A stretch of DNA of 64,000 bases, taken from NCBI RefSeq assembly GCF_011044495.1, contig NZ_CP049143.1, forward strand, positions 3,968,001-4,032,000, written 5' to 3'. The notes beneath the pieces were generated by a model. It was not told where the DNA came from. It did no database searches and saw nothing but the letters and a program-made list of their open reading frames with translations. This DNA is from Roseimicrobium sp. ORNL1 (GTDB lineage: Bacteria; Verrucomicrobiota; Verrucomicrobiia; Verrucomicrobiales; Verrucomicrobiaceae). Both the position numbers and the translations under genes were made by a program. Below, in pieces: positions 8,396-18,177 of the stretch; positions within the stretch are counted from its first letter, which is position 1; each line of letters opens with the position of its first letter.

Positions 8396-10513
8396 ATGCA
8401 ACCTCGAAGCCTGCCCCCACCCCTTGCCGGTACACGCACCCGCTTTCTTACCACCCTCACGCTGACCGTCCTCTGCCTGGTCCGTGTCGCCATGGCGGTA
8501 CCCCAGCCGCACCCCTACGGGGACGGCCCACCGGAAAAGACGCTCTCCCCTTTCTTTAAAGTGGTGGGCGGCGACCCGAATGTGGAGGCCTTCCCGCTCA
8601 AGTCCACGGACGTGAAGGCGAGCATCGCCGGCGTCATCGCGGATGTGCAGGTGGAACAAGTCTACACCAATACCGGCAAGCAGCCCATCGAGGCCACCTA
8701 CATCTTCCCCGCCTCCACCCGCGCCGCCGTGCATGGCGTGGAGATGCACATCGGCGGACGCGTCATCAAGTCCAAGGTGCAGGAGAAGCAACAGGCCAAG
8801 GCCACCTACGAAAAGGCGAAGAGCGAAAACAAGACCGCGTCCCTGCTGGAAGAGCACCGGCCCAATGTCTTCCAGATGAGTGTGGCGAACATCCAGCCCG
8901 GTGACGAGGTCCGCGTTATTCTGCACTACAGCGAGAAGCTGCCTGCCACAAATCATGTGCATGAGTTCGTCTTCCCCACGGTGGTGGGACCGCGCTACTC
9001 CAATCAAGGCACGCAGACGGAGAAGTGGGTGCAGAATCCCTATCTCAGCGAGGGCACGCCAAATCCGACCACCTTCGCCATGCAGGTGAACGTGCGCGCA
9101 GGCATGCCGCTGCAATCACTCGCCTCGCCGAGCCATGACACCGCCGAGGTGAAATTCACCGGCAAGGACCAGGCCACCGTCAACCTCGCCACCGGCAAGG
9201 ACACCGGCAATCGTGACTTCGTCCTGCGCTACCAACTCGCAGGCCAGCAGGTCGCCAGCGGTCTGCTCCTGCACAAGGGTGAAAAGGAAAACTTCTTCCT
9301 GCTGAACATGCAGCCTCCCACCCGCGTGCAACCCGCCGAGGTGCCGCCTCGTGACTATCTCTTCGTGGTGGATGTGAGTGGCAGCATGGGCGGCTTCCCC
9401 ATGGACACATCCAAGGAATTGATGCGCGGCCTGCTGAAAGGTCTGCGCCCACAGGACACCTTCAACGTGCTTCTCTTCGCCGCCGGCAGTGACGTGATGG
9501 CCTCGACTTCGCAGCCAGCCAACAAGACCAATGTGGACCGGGCCATCAAGTTCGTGGACCGGCAAAGCGGTGGTGGCGGCACCGAACTGCTCGCAGCGCT
9601 CAAACGTGCCCTCGCACTCCCACAGGCGGAGGGTGTATCACGAAGCATCATCGTCCTGACGGATGGTTACGTGGACATTGAGAAGGAGACCTTCCGCCTC
9701 GTACGCCGCGAACTGGGCAAGGCGAATGTCTTCACGTTCGGCATCGGCACCTCAGTGAATCGCTGGCTGATTGAAGGGCTGGCTCATGCCGGCATGGGAG
9801 AACCCTATGTCGTGCTGAACAAGGAAGAAGCTCCCGAGGCCGCAAAACGTTTCCAGGAATACGTGAGCACGCCCCTGCTCACGGACATCCAGGTGCGCTA
9901 CGAGGGATTCGATGCCCAGCAGTCACAGCCCGAGACCGTCCCCGATATCTTTGCGAACCGCGCCATCGAACTTATCGGCAAGTGGCAGGGTGAGCCGAAG
10001 GGACGCATCATCGTCAAAGGCAAATCGGGCGGTGCCCCTTATGAAGCCACCTTCGATGTGGCCACCGAAGCCGCCAAAGGGTTGGACAATCCAGCCCTAC
10101 GTCCGCTCTGGGCTCGTGAGAAAGTGCGTACGCTTGCTGATGAGGGCGCCATCGCCAGCAACCAGCGGGGCGGCGGCACCGACGACGAAGCTGCAAAGGA
10201 AATCGCCAATCTTGGCGTGACCTATGAACTCCTCACCGAGTACACCTCCTTCGTCGGTGTGGACGAAACACCCCGAGCCGTGCTGGCCAGTGCGGACGCC
10301 CAAACGGTGCAGCAACCCCTGCCACTTCCCCAAGGCGTGGGCAACGGCGCCGTGGGTGGCGGAGGTGGCCAGCCGGTGGTGATCGCTGCGAACGGTGGCA
10401 CGGTGACTGGCGCCGTGCCTGAGCCTGCCACCACGCTGCTGCTGTTCCTTGCTCTCGCTGCGGTGCTCTTCCACCGCCATCGTGAGCTCAGCGGAAAACC
10501 ACGGATTGTCTGA
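8396..10513 (+). CDS. VIT and von Willebrand A domain protein with PEP-CTERM sorting signal
   Basis: 705 residues from the ATG at 8396; the frame is open to 8198 but only MQPRSLPPPLAGTRTRFL gives a basic start followed by a signal peptide (LTLTVLCLVRVAMA). Residues about 45-180 are a VIT domain (DVQVEQVYTNTGKQPIEATY; EKQQAKATYEKAKSENKTAS; PGDEVRVILHYSE). The vWA domain starts with YLFVVDVSGSMGGF near residue 322, an intact D-x-S-x-S metal site, and continues through GGGGTELLAALKRAL and SIIVLTDG. A Gly-rich linker leads to the C-terminal VPEPATTLLLFLALAAV plus the basic end FHRHRELSGK, a PEP-CTERM tripartite tail. It should be exported, held by the tail and then cleaved by an exosortase. The exosortase gene follows directly at the stop codon. 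Confidence 0.9.
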   Translation: MQPRSLPPPLAGTRTRFLTTLTLTVLCLVRVAMAVPQPHPYGDGPPEKTLSPFFKVVGGDPNVEAFPLKSTDVKASIAGVIADVQVEQVYTNTGKQPIEATYIFPASTRAAVHGVEMHIGGRVIKSKVQEKQQAKATYEKAKSENKTASLLEEHRPNVFQMSVANIQPGDEVRVILHYSEKLPATNHVHEFVFPTVVGPRYSNQGTQTEKWVQNPYLSEGTPNPTTFAMQVNVRAGMPLQSLASPSHDTAEVKFTGKDQATVNLATGKDTGNRDFVLRYQLAGQQVASGLLLHKGEKENFFLLNMQPPTRVQPAEVPPRDYLFVVDVSGSMGGFPMDTSKELMRGLLKGLRPQDTFNVLLFAAGSDVMASTSQPANKTNVDRAIKFVDRQSGGGGTELLAALKRALALPQAEGVSRSIIVLTDGYVDIEKETFRLVRRELGKANVFTFGIGTSVNRWLIEGLAHAGMGEPYVVLNKEEAPEAAKRFQEYVSTPLLTDIQVRYEGFDAQQSQPETVPDIFANRAIELIGKWQGEPKGRIIVKGKSGGAPYEATFDVATEAAKGLDNPALRPLWAREKVRTLADEGAIASNQRGGGTDDEAAKEIANLGVTYELLTEYTSFVGVDETPRAVLASADAQTVQQPLPLPQGVGNGAVGGGGGQPVVIAANGGTVTGAVPEPATTLLLFLALAAVLFHRHRELSGKPRIV

Positions 10514-11917
10514 ATGACCTTCCGGCAACTCGCGCTCCCCGCTTTCCTCGTGGCGAATGTACCGGTGATTGACTGGTACATTCGCCGCACCACAGATGGC
10601 TCGGATGAACCGCTCGGCCTTCTCGCACTCGCGGCAGCGCTGTGCTTCATCTGGAGAGAGCGCCGCGACCTGGCACTGAGGCCATGGGTGTTGTTCGCCG
10701 GAGCATGCACGCTCGTTCTCGCCCAGCTCGCACTCCTTCACCGGGCGCCGCTGATGCTTGGTGCACTGTCGGTGTTTTTCATCGCCTGCGGAGTACACAA
10801 CCGTCGCAGTGCGAGCGGGATTGTCCTGCTGCTTCTGCTTTCCCTGCCGCTGCTCGCCGCTTTGGATTTCTATGCCGGCTATCCACTGCGATTGGTCACC
10901 GCAGAAATCAGCACACGCACTCTGCAATTCATCGGCCTCGATGTCATACGTTCCGGCGTGATGCTGGAGCACCACAATGCCCTCGTTGGCGTGGATCCTC
11001 CCTGCGCCGGAGTACGCATGCTGTGGACGGGACTCTTCGTGGCAGCCTTCTTCTCCGCTCGTCAGCGGGCCACCCTGTGGCACACTGTGTCTCTCGCTGC
11101 TGTGGCCCTCATCGGTGTCGTGCTGGCGAATGCCTTCCGGGCCACGATTCTCTTTTTCCCCGAGTCCGGGCATGTCAGCTGGCCGCACTGGACCCACAAC
11201 GCCGTCGGCCTCGCTTCTCACGCCTGCCTGCTTGTGATGTTGCTACAGTGCGATGGCTGGCTGGCACGCAAGTTCCCTCGCACTCGGCAGAGCACAGAGA
11301 TGCCTCACGATCGCCCTGCCCTCGGTCATTCGCTGCTCCGTCACCAGTTCATCGGAGGTGTTGCCGCGGTCATCGCGTTAATAGCGGGCTTTAGTATCGC
11401 GCATGTCAGCGGTGCCTTCTCCACTCCGTCATCCCAGCGATCAGAGCGCGTCTCCGGTCCATACACCTCCACCTTCACCGATTGGCCCGCTACTTTTGAT
11501 GGCGTACCTCTGCGACGTCTGCCGCTTTCCGCGCGGGAGGAGCAATTCGCGTACTCCTTCCCCGGCGCCATTGCCCGCTTCCAGTGTGGTGATGCGGAGA
11601 TCATCATGCGCCACGTCACGCAAGCAACGCGTCGTCTGCATTCCAGCGCCGATTGCCTGCGTGCCATGGGCTGGCAGATATCGCACCAACCCGTATTCCG
11701 AGACGCGGACGATCGTACCTGGGGCAGCTTCCTCGCCCTCCGTTCCGGCACTCGTTATCTTGTCACCGAACGCATCACACCATCCGCATTCACCAACGGC
11801 GATGCTTTTACCGATGTCTCTGCATGGTACTGGAATGCTCTGTGGGAGCCCGACTCCGGACCCTGGATGGCGGTGACAGTGATGCGTGTCGCTGATGCAC
11901 CTACGTCTCCGCACTGA
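10514..11917 (+). CDS. exosortase with EpsI-like C-terminal domain
   Basis: 467 residues. The start ATG follows the preceding TGA without a gap, which indicates translational coupling to the VIT/vWA gene. Residues 1-300 contain about eight hydrophobic segments. The exosortase triad is present: Cys164 in DPPCAGVRMLW, Arg209 in ANAFRATILFF and His228 in WTHNAVG. The family is a membrane protease/transpeptidase acting on PEP-CTERM tails. After a last membrane segment (IGGVAAVIALIAGFSIAHV), residues 310-467 are extracytoplasmic and include LHSSADCLRAMGW, which resembles the Cys-centred motif of EpsI (DUF3485), the usual separate partner of exosortases. The fusion is my reading. A dedicated exosortase with a VIT-domain partner is known for the XrtN system of Bacteroidetes; this pair may be an analogue. 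Confidence 0.88.
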   Translation: MTFRQLALPAFLVANVPVIDWYIRRTTDGSDEPLGLLALAAALCFIWRERRDLALRPWVLFAGACTLVLAQLALLHRAPLMLGALSVFFIACGVHNRRSASGIVLLLLLSLPLLAALDFYAGYPLRLVTAEISTRTLQFIGLDVIRSGVMLEHHNALVGVDPPCAGVRMLWTGLFVAAFFSARQRATLWHTVSLAAVALIGVVLANAFRATILFFPESGHVSWPHWTHNAVGLASHACLLVMLLQCDGWLARKFPRTRQSTEMPHDRPALGHSLLRHQFIGGVAAVIALIAGFSIAHVSGAFSTPSSQRSERVSGPYTSTFTDWPATFDGVPLRRLPLSAREEQFAYSFPGAIARFQCGDAEIIMRHVTQATRRLHSSADCLRAMGWQISHQPVFRDADDRTWGSFLALRSGTRYLVTERITPSAFTNGDAFTDVSAWYWNALWEPDSGPWMAVTVMRVADAPTSPH

Positions 11918-11985
11918 AGACATTTCACCATCATTTGCACGCAAACACCTCTGATGGTATCTTGCCTACTCCCCTCGTCCTCACC

Positions 11986-12789
11986 ATGGAAGTCAGTCGC
12001 GCCTCCCTGCTCCACGCCGCCGTCCATGGCTGGCGTCTGGCAGAGCATGTGCGTGCGCTGGATGAGAACGGCTCGCTGGCAACGCACCTGCCAGAACTGA
12101 AGGCGTTGCAAGGTCTGGAGCACAACCCCATCCACCATCCCGAAGGCGGTGTGTGGGAGCATGTGCTCCTGTGCGTGGAAGCATCCGAGTCCGATGACCC
12201 GGTGACGAATCTTGCCATCCTCTTCCATGACATCGGCAAAGGCGTGACGCGCTCTTACGGCGACGATGGCCGGGTGCACTACTACGGACATGAATCCGCC
12301 GGGTTGCCGGTGTTTGCAGGCATCACTGAGCGCGTAGGCTTCACGAGTGAGGAGCGCCGGGCGATTGAGTTCGGCATGGAAATGCACATGATCGGTCACA
12401 AGCTGGATCAACTCAGTGGTCGCAAACTGCTGCCCCTGCGCTCGCACCCGAACTGGCTCACACTGTTCCATGTCGTGAAGGCGGATGAAAAAGTGCGCAT
12501 GCACCTCTGGGATGAGCCCGCCTTCACCGCACGCATGCTGCGTGTGGAAGAACTCTATGTGAAGGCACAGGCCGAACTGGAGCGTGAGTCACGCCTTTCG
12601 GCACTCATCGATGGGCGACGCATCATGGAGGCCCGGCCTGAACTCGTGGGCAAAGAAGTCGGCCTCGTGAAGGAAGCTATCCGCAATGAAATTGTCACGC
12701 GTGATTACCAGGTGACGCCCGAGCAGGTGACTGCATGGATCCTCGCATGGCCAGCAGCGCCAGGCTCCGAAGAGCACCCGGCTGCCTAA
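11986..12789 (+). CDS. HD-domain protein resembling the C-terminal half of CCA-adding enzymes
   Basis: 267 residues from the ATG at 11986; a TTG at 11935 could add 17 residues. LPELKALQGLEHNPIHHPEG followed by VWEHVLLCVE is the sequence that, in bacterial CCA tRNA nucleotidyltransferases with an HD domain, opens the phosphohydrolase part. The metal site continues with LAILFHDIGKG and YYGHESAG and an Asp in KADEKVRMH. The nucleotidyltransferase head (GGxVRD, DxD) is absent, so this is a free-standing HD phosphohydrolase, possibly acting on 2',3'-cyclic or 2'-phosphate RNA ends (inference). The last four bases overlap the end of the LtrA-like gene on the other strand. Confidence 0.8.
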   Translation: MEVSRASLLHAAVHGWRLAEHVRALDENGSLATHLPELKALQGLEHNPIHHPEGGVWEHVLLCVEASESDDPVTNLAILFHDIGKGVTRSYGDDGRVHYYGHESAGLPVFAGITERVGFTSEERRAIEFGMEMHMIGHKLDQLSGRKLLPLRSHPNWLTLFHVVKADEKVRMHLWDEPAFTARMLRVEELYVKAQAELERESRLSALIDGRRIMEARPELVGKEVGLVKEAIRNEIVTRDYQVTPEQVTAWILAWPAAPGSEEHPAA

Positions 12790-14063
12790 TGCCCCGCTGA
12801 CCCCGTCTGCTTCGCGAGGGCCTCGGCTTGATAGCGATGCCCCTGCACCTCGTAGCCGACTACCGTCACCACCGGAGCCAGCATCACGATCACCAGGCAC
12901 GTTGCCATTCCCACGCCAAGACTCGCGGCCACCACCGCAATGCCAATCACTGCCAGCGTCCCGGTCAGCAACCACACGTGCAAGGGCTCAATGCGCCGCA
13001 CCAGGTAGAAGTAGAGGGCATAGATGCCCCCGAGAAACAGCGCCACCGGAATGGCCACCGTAAAGACGGTCGCCACCGGACCGATGTGCGCCTTGTGCTC
13101 AATGAAGTAGGCCGCCGCATGCAATCCGGCACCGGTCGCCACGATGGAGGCGATGACCAAGATCAGGCCGTAGCCCCACACAAAAGAGCGATTCCGGTGC
13201 GTGTGCAGAATCTCGGCGGAGGGCAGCATGTAATACACCCACCACATGCCAAAAGTCAGGCCAGTACCGGCGATGCCGACCAGGGCCGTGTCCATCGTCC
13301 ACCCATTCTCCTCCACCACCGCGGATAAGGTGGCCACGCTACCCACCACACCTTCGCCCAGCGCAATGATGGCGAAACAACTGTACCGCTCAGCAATGTG
13401 ATGCGCATGCCAGGGCGTGCCTCCATCCCTGCGTTCAGCGATATAGGGTCCGAGCATCTCAATGACCGCGAGAATCACCGCAAAGATCACGGACACTCCC
13501 ACCGGGAAATCCAGAAAGACCTGCACCAGCCAGCCAATCTGCGCCACCGAAATGGCGGTCGCATAGGTGAGGCAGGCACGGCGGCGTGAGCGATCCTGCT
13601 TCGCCGCGCGCAACCACTGGGTCACCATGGCCACACGCATGATCACATAGCCGAGTACCATGGTTGAATTATCCAGATGCTCCCCGTGCTCAATCGAGGC
13701 AAACATGGGCGGCAGGCCAATCGCCAGCACGAGCACTCCAATCATCTGCACCATGGTCACCACGCGAAAAATCCAGTCGTCCGTGTCGTACGCCGAGGAG
13801 AACCACGAGAAATTGATCCACGCCCAACTGATGGCAAAGCTCGCAAAGCCAAATCCCAGCAAACCGGCCCCGTAGTGCCCCTCAGCCATTGCATGAGCGA
13901 ACTGAGATGCGGCCAGGCCAAACGCGATCACGAAAGTCAGGTCAAAGAGAAGCTCCAGCGGAGTCGCCACCCGGTGCGCCTCATGTCGATCACGCCCACC
14001 CATCCGCCGCCGGTGGTGACTCAGGGATTCAGGCTCAGGACTGGTCGGCTCGCTGCTGCTCAT
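12786..14063 (-). CDS. low temperature requirement protein A (LtrA) family membrane protein
   Basis: 425 residues with about ten to twelve membrane segments. The start has a polar, His/Arg-rich cytoplasmic leader, followed by VATPLELLFDLTFVIAFGLA, the family hallmark. Other hallmarks: WAWINFSWFSSAYDTDDW, a conserved GYVIMRVAMVTQWLRAA, and HHIAERYSCFAIIALGEGV with the ERY...GE motif. LtrA was named from a Listeria mutant that failed to grow in the cold; its biochemical role remains unknown. The gene converges with the HD gene and overlaps its last four bases. Confidence 0.9.
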   Translation of the reverse strand: MSSSEPTSPEPESLSHHRRRMGGRDRHEAHRVATPLELLFDLTFVIAFGLAASQFAHAMAEGHYGAGLLGFGFASFAISWAWINFSWFSSAYDTDDWIFRVVTMVQMIGVLVLAIGLPPMFASIEHGEHLDNSTMVLGYVIMRVAMVTQWLRAAKQDRSRRRACLTYATAISVAQIGWLVQVFLDFPVGVSVIFAVILAVIEMLGPYIAERRDGGTPWHAHHIAERYSCFAIIALGEGVVGSVATLSAVVEENGWTMDTALVGIAGTGLTFGMWWVYYMLPSAEILHTHRNRSFVWGYGLILVIASIVATGAGLHAAAYFIEHKAHIGPVATVFTVAIPVALFLGGIYALYFYLVRRIEPLHVWLLTGTLAVIGIAVVAASLGVGMATCLVIVMLAPVVTVVGYEVQGHRYQAEALAKQTGSAGH

Positions 14064-14228
14064 GGCTGGGGGTCAAGGGGCTGCGGACCACGTAGATCCG
14101 GTATTGCACGGCGGCAAGGGGGATGAGAGGTACGCCGCACCAGTATCTACCCGGCTTCACTACCTCTGATTCCCAGCAACTCCCCACCCGCCCATTTCGT
14201 AACGTAATTTATTCCTGCACACTGAAAA

Positions 14229-14639
14229 ATGTGCTGTAGTGTCATGTCCCGTTTCATGCAGCAGCCGGCGCTCAGACTAGCACTCCTCACCTTCGCGACG
14301 ATCCTCGTCAGCGGATGCGCGGAGCAGTTTGCTACGCACGTGGCGCAGACAAACTGGGGTACCCCGGTGCAGATGCCTCATCGCCGCTCGACGCAGCAAA
14401 CGGCGTCCGAGTCCAGCGGCAAGACCTCCGCGGGCTTCGTCTGGACTGAGAAAAAGAAGAGGACCGGCACCTGGCATTTCGCCAAGGCCATGCCCTTCTG
14501 CCTCTCCAGCGCTGTGGTTGCAGTGCCTGAGCAGGAGGAGACCTCCGCTCCGACCAAGGCCTATGAATTACTGCGGAGCCGCACAAGCCACGAACGCGCG
14601 GTGCGGACCAGTGACTACTGCCGCGAGCGCGTAGGGTAA
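14229..14639 (+). CDS. small putative lipoprotein
   Basis: 136 residues from the ATG at 14229, with alternative starts at 14244 or 14256. Hydrophobic LALLTFATILVSGC gives a lipobox (V-S-G-C), so it is probably processed by signal peptidase II and anchored to a membrane. The mature part is basic and Ser/Thr-rich (RRSTQQTASESSGKTSAGF) with no recognised domain. The upstream bases are AT-richer (GTAACGTAATTTATTCCTGC) than the surroundings, which fits a promoter. The gene lies between ltrA (divergent) and secA. Confidence 0.6.
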   Translation: MCCSVMSRFMQQPALRLALLTFATILVSGCAEQFATHVAQTNWGTPVQMPHRRSTQQTASESSGKTSAGFVWTEKKKRTGTWHFAKAMPFCLSSAVVAVPEQEETSAPTKAYELLRSRTSHERAVRTSDYCRERVG

Positions 14640-14950
14640 GCGGAAGTCACCCGGCCCCTTCGCCATCGACAGAGGCGGATCCTTAATCAAGGGATCCATG
14701 CTTTGCACTTTTTTGGGGGCCGAATCATCACGTGGGACATCCACACCCCCACGGCGCGCTGAGCCGGGCATCCCAGATGCCAGTGAGCAATCGACAGCAC
14801 GCCCGTCGCCGGTTCTTTAATGAGTCCGCGATGTCCCGGGGTTCCCGCTGGTTTTTCAGATGGCGATCTGCCGTCCGCGTGACTTGCGCGGCGGAACTTT
14901 CGAGTCAATCTACCCACCCTCTTTCTCCACCCCCTTCCCTATTTTCAGTC
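14640..14950. other. intergenic region upstream of secA
   Basis: 311 bases without a supported gene. The secA frame stays open here back to 14732, but that 73-residue extension (rich in Arg, His, Ser, Pro) is unlike any SecA start. A hairpin can form from GGATCC (14679-14684) and GGATCC (14693-14698), 16-20 bases before a T run (CACTTTTTTGG); it may end the lipoprotein transcript. No RNA gene is recognised. Confidence 0.45.
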
Positions 14951-17900
14951 ATGTTTGAATGGATTCTAAAGAAAATTCTCGGCACGAAGAACCAGCGAGC
15001 CGTCAAAAAGCTCTGGCCGGTCGTCCACGAGATTAACAAGCACGAAGAAGCACTCAAAGGCCGTCCCGAAGAGTACCTCCGTGAGCGCACCGCCGCCTGG
15101 CAGGACCGCTTCCGCGCCTTTCATGAGCCGAACTTCCTCGCCGGTGTCTGGCTCCGCATCGCGGATGACGAGCAGGTCGATGCCTGCCTCCGCGAGGTAG
15201 CCGGCAAGTTCGCCGCGCTGAAGGAACACTTCCCGAGCCTGGACCAGGCCCTCGTGGAAGAGCGCTCCTGGTCCGGTGAGTCGCTTGAGAAGAAGAAAGC
15301 CCGCATTGAGCAGGCTCGCGATGCCTACACGGAAATCGCCCCCCGCTTCGCCCAGATCGAGCAGGACATCCTTGCCGAAATTCTCCCCGAAGCCTACGCC
15401 GTGGTGAAGAACGGTGCCCGCCGTCTCGCCGGTCGCGAGATCACTGTGAGCGACCAGCCCCTGACCTGGCAGATGACGCACTTCGACGTGCAGCTCATCG
15501 GCGGCACTGCCCTGCACCGTGGCATGATCGCGGAAATGGCCACCGGTGAAGGTAAGACCCTTGTGGGTACCCTCCCCGTGTACCTGAACGCCCTCACCGG
15601 TCGTGGCGTGCACGTCATTACGGTGAACGACTACCTCGCCCGACGTGACTCGGAGTGGATGGGCACACTGTACAAATTCCTCGGCCTCACCGTGGGTTGT
15701 ATCCAGAATGACCAGTCGCCCGATCTGCGTCGTGACCAGTACCAGGCGGATATCACCTACGGAACGAACAGTGAATTCGGCTTCGACTACCTGCGCGACA
15801 ACGGCATGGCCCGCAGCAAGGACCACCAGGTGCAGCGCGGCCACTACTTCGCCATCATCGACGAAGTGGACTCCGTGCTCATCGACGAAGCGCGCACGCC
15901 GCTCATCATCAGTGGCCCCGTAGCCACGGCCAGCTCGCACCAGTATGACCGCTTCAAGCCGCTCGTGGAGCAGCTCGTGCGCCGCCAGAATGCGTTGTGC
16001 ACCCGCCTCGCAACCGAGGCCAATGAACACTTCGAGAAAGGCGAAACGGAACAGGGCGGTCGCAAGCTCTTCCAGGTGCGTCTTGGCCAGCCGAAGAACC
16101 GCGCCCTCCTGCGCTCCATGGAGGACCCGGACAAGCGCCGCGCCCTGCAGAAGAGCGAGCTGAGCTTCTACCAGGACACTCAGAAGACCGAACTCTTCGC
16201 GCTGAAGGAAGAACTCTACTACACAATCGAAGAGAAGACCCACGATGCTGACCTCAGCGAAATGGGCCGTTCCTTCCTCAATCCTGATGACCCGGACGCC
16301 TTCGTGCTTCCCGACCTCGCGAGCGCCTATGTCGACATCGACAATGACACCTCCCTGGTGGAATCCCAGAAGGTGCAGAAGCGCTCCGACATGCAGGCCA
16401 AGCTCGACGTGGCCGGCCAGCGCATCCACAACATCAGCCAGCTCCTGCGCGCGTACTGCCTCTACGAAAAGGACAAGGAATACGTGGTGCACGACAACAA
16501 GGTCATCATCGTGGATGAAAACACGGGCCGTGAGATGCCCGGTCGCCGCTGGAGCGATGGCCTGCACCAGGCCGTGGAAGCCAAGGAAGGCGTGCACATC
16601 GACCAGGAAACACAGACCCTGGCGACCATCACGATTCAGAACTACTTCCGCCTCTATCAAAAGCTGGGCGGCATGACCGGTACCGCCGAGACGGACGCCG
16701 CCGAGTTCCATGACATCTATGGCCTCGATGTGCTGAGCATCCCGACGAACCGCCCCATCCTGCGCAAGGACACGAACGACGCCATCTTCAAAACGCGCCG
16801 TGAGAAGTTCAACTCGGTGCTGAAGCTCATCCAGGAGCGTCACGCCGCGGGCCAGCCGCTGCTCATCGGTACCGCGAGCGTGGAAACGTCCGAGACGGTT
16901 TCGCGACTGCTGAAGCTGCAGAAGATTCCCCACGCCGTGCTGAACGCGAAGTACCACCGCCAGGAGGCGGAGATCGTCGCGCGCGCCGGACAGAAGGGCG
17001 CCGTGACCGTGTCCACCAACATGGCCGGTCGTGGTACGGACATCAAGCTGGGTGAAGGCGTCGCCGAACTGGGTGGTCTCTTCGTGCTGGGCACGGAGCG
17101 CCATGAGAGCCGCCGCGTGGACCGCCAGTTGCGTGGTCGTTGCGCGCGTCAGGGTGACCCGGGCCAGAGCAAGTTCTTCATCAGCTTCGAAGACGACCTC
17201 ATGCGCAACTTCGGCGCCGCCGAGCGCATGACGAAGATCATGGAGCGCTTCGGCATGGAGGAAGGCCAGGAACTCGAACACCCCTGGCTGAACAAGTCCG
17301 TGGAAACCGCGCAGAAGCGCGTGGAACAGCGGAACTACCTCTCCCGTAAACGCGTGCTGGAGTATGACGACGTGATGAACAACCAGCGCGATGTGGTCTA
17401 CACCTATCGCAACGAAGTTCTCACCAGCCCGGATCCCCGTTTGCTCCTCGATGAAGTCGTGGAAAAGGCCGTCCCCGCGAAGGTCGAGGAATTCGTGCCC
17501 AAGGAAAAGAGCGGTGACGAACCCCCTGCTTACGAAGCGCTGCTGAACTGGGCGAACAACACCTTCCCCCTCGGCATCACCGAGAAGGAGGCTGCGTTTG
17601 AGAAGAAGGACTTCGATGGCATCTGCCAGTTCCTCATTGAGCGCATCAAGCGCGCCTATGATCTGAAAACCACCGGCGTGCTGCCGCAGCTCCTCCAGGA
17701 GAGCGAGCGCGTCATCCTGCTCGAGGCCATTGATGAACTCTGGCAGGAGCATCTCTATGCCATGGACGGCCTGCGCGAAGGCGTGCACCTCCGCTCCTAC
17801 GGCCAGAAGGATCCGCTCGTGGAGTTCAAGGCGGAAGCGTACGTGATGTTCGAAGAACTCATGGGCAACATCCAGAACCGTGCCCTGAGCAATCTCTTCC

Positions 17901-18169
17901 GCAGCCACGAACGCCTGCAGATGTTCATGGAGCACCTGCGCCAGAGCATGATGCGAGCGAAGCAGGAAGGTCCGGATACCCAGCCCGTGCAGAGCCCCCG
18001 TCCCCAACAAGCCGCCCAATCGGGCGACGACGACGGTGGAGAGCCCGTGGAGCAGGGTCCGCGCATCACCATTCCGCTCAAGCGTGAAGTTCCCAAGGTG
18101 GGCCGCAATGACCCCTGCCCGTGTGGTAGCGGCAAAAAGTACAAGTCCTGCTGCGGACGCGCTGCGTGA
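14951..18169 (+). CDS. secA: preprotein translocase ATPase SecA
   Basis: 1072 residues from the ATG at 14951, chosen because [20 protein letters not shown] is the family start. SecA powers export through SecYEG. Walker A is [15 protein letters not shown]; the DEVD box is [19 protein letters not shown]; then [14 protein letters not shown], the [10 protein letters not shown] of motif V and [18 protein letters not shown] of motif VI. The C-terminal zinc site reads [13 protein letters not shown] and binds SecB or ribosomes in model bacteria. Length exceeds E. coli SecA (901) because of insertions in the first nucleotide-binding domain and the tail, as in other PVC and Bacteroidetes SecAs. prmC follows after 8 bases and murA after another 29, so the three may form one transcript. 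Confidence 0.97.
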   Translation: MFEWILKKILGTKNQRAVKKLWPVVHEINKHEEALKGRPEEYLRERTAAWQDRFRAFHEPNFLAGVWLRIADDEQVDACLREVAGKFAALKEHFPSLDQALVEERSWSGESLEKKKARIEQARDAYTEIAPRFAQIEQDILAEILPEAYAVVKNGARRLAGREITVSDQPLTWQMTHFDVQLIGGTALHRGMIAEMATGEGKTLVGTLPVYLNALTGRGVHVITVNDYLARRDSEWMGTLYKFLGLTVGCIQNDQSPDLRRDQYQADITYGTNSEFGFDYLRDNGMARSKDHQVQRGHYFAIIDEVDSVLIDEARTPLIISGPVATASSHQYDRFKPLVEQLVRRQNALCTRLATEANEHFEKGETEQGGRKLFQVRLGQPKNRALLRSMEDPDKRRALQKSELSFYQDTQKTELFALKEELYYTIEEKTHDADLSEMGRSFLNPDDPDAFVLPDLASAYVDIDNDTSLVESQKVQKRSDMQAKLDVAGQRIHNISQLLRAYCLYEKDKEYVVHDNKVIIVDENTGREMPGRRWSDGLHQAVEAKEGVHIDQETQTLATITIQNYFRLYQKLGGMTGTAETDAAEFHDIYGLDVLSIPTNRPILRKDTNDAIFKTRREKFNSVLKLIQERHAAGQPLLIGTASVETSETVSRLLKLQKIPHAVLNAKYHRQEAEIVARAGQKGAVTVSTNMAGRGTDIKLGEGVAELGGLFVLGTERHESRRVDRQLRGRCARQGDPGQSKFFISFEDDLMRNFGAAERMTKIMERFGMEEGQELEHPWLNKSVETAQKRVEQRNYLSRKRVLEYDDVMNNQRDVVYTYRNEVLTSPDPRLLLDEVVEKAVPAKVEEFVPKEKSGDEPPAYEALLNWANNTFPLGITEKEAAFEKKDFDGICQFLIERIKRAYDLKTTGVLPQLLQESERVILLEAIDELWQEHLYAMDGLREGVHLRSYGQKDPLVEFKAEAYVMFEELMGNIQNRALSNLFRSHERLQMFMEHLRQSMMRAKQEGPDTQPVQSPRPQQAAQSGDDDGGEPVEQGPRITIPLKREVPKVGRNDPCPCGSGKKYKSCCGRAA

Positions 18170-18177
18170 CGTGACGC

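Noticed and set aside
14732-14950. In-frame N-terminal extension of SecA by 73 residues
   Set aside because: The added residues are unlike SecA and lack the MFEWILKK-type start; no ribosome binding site supports the earlier codon.
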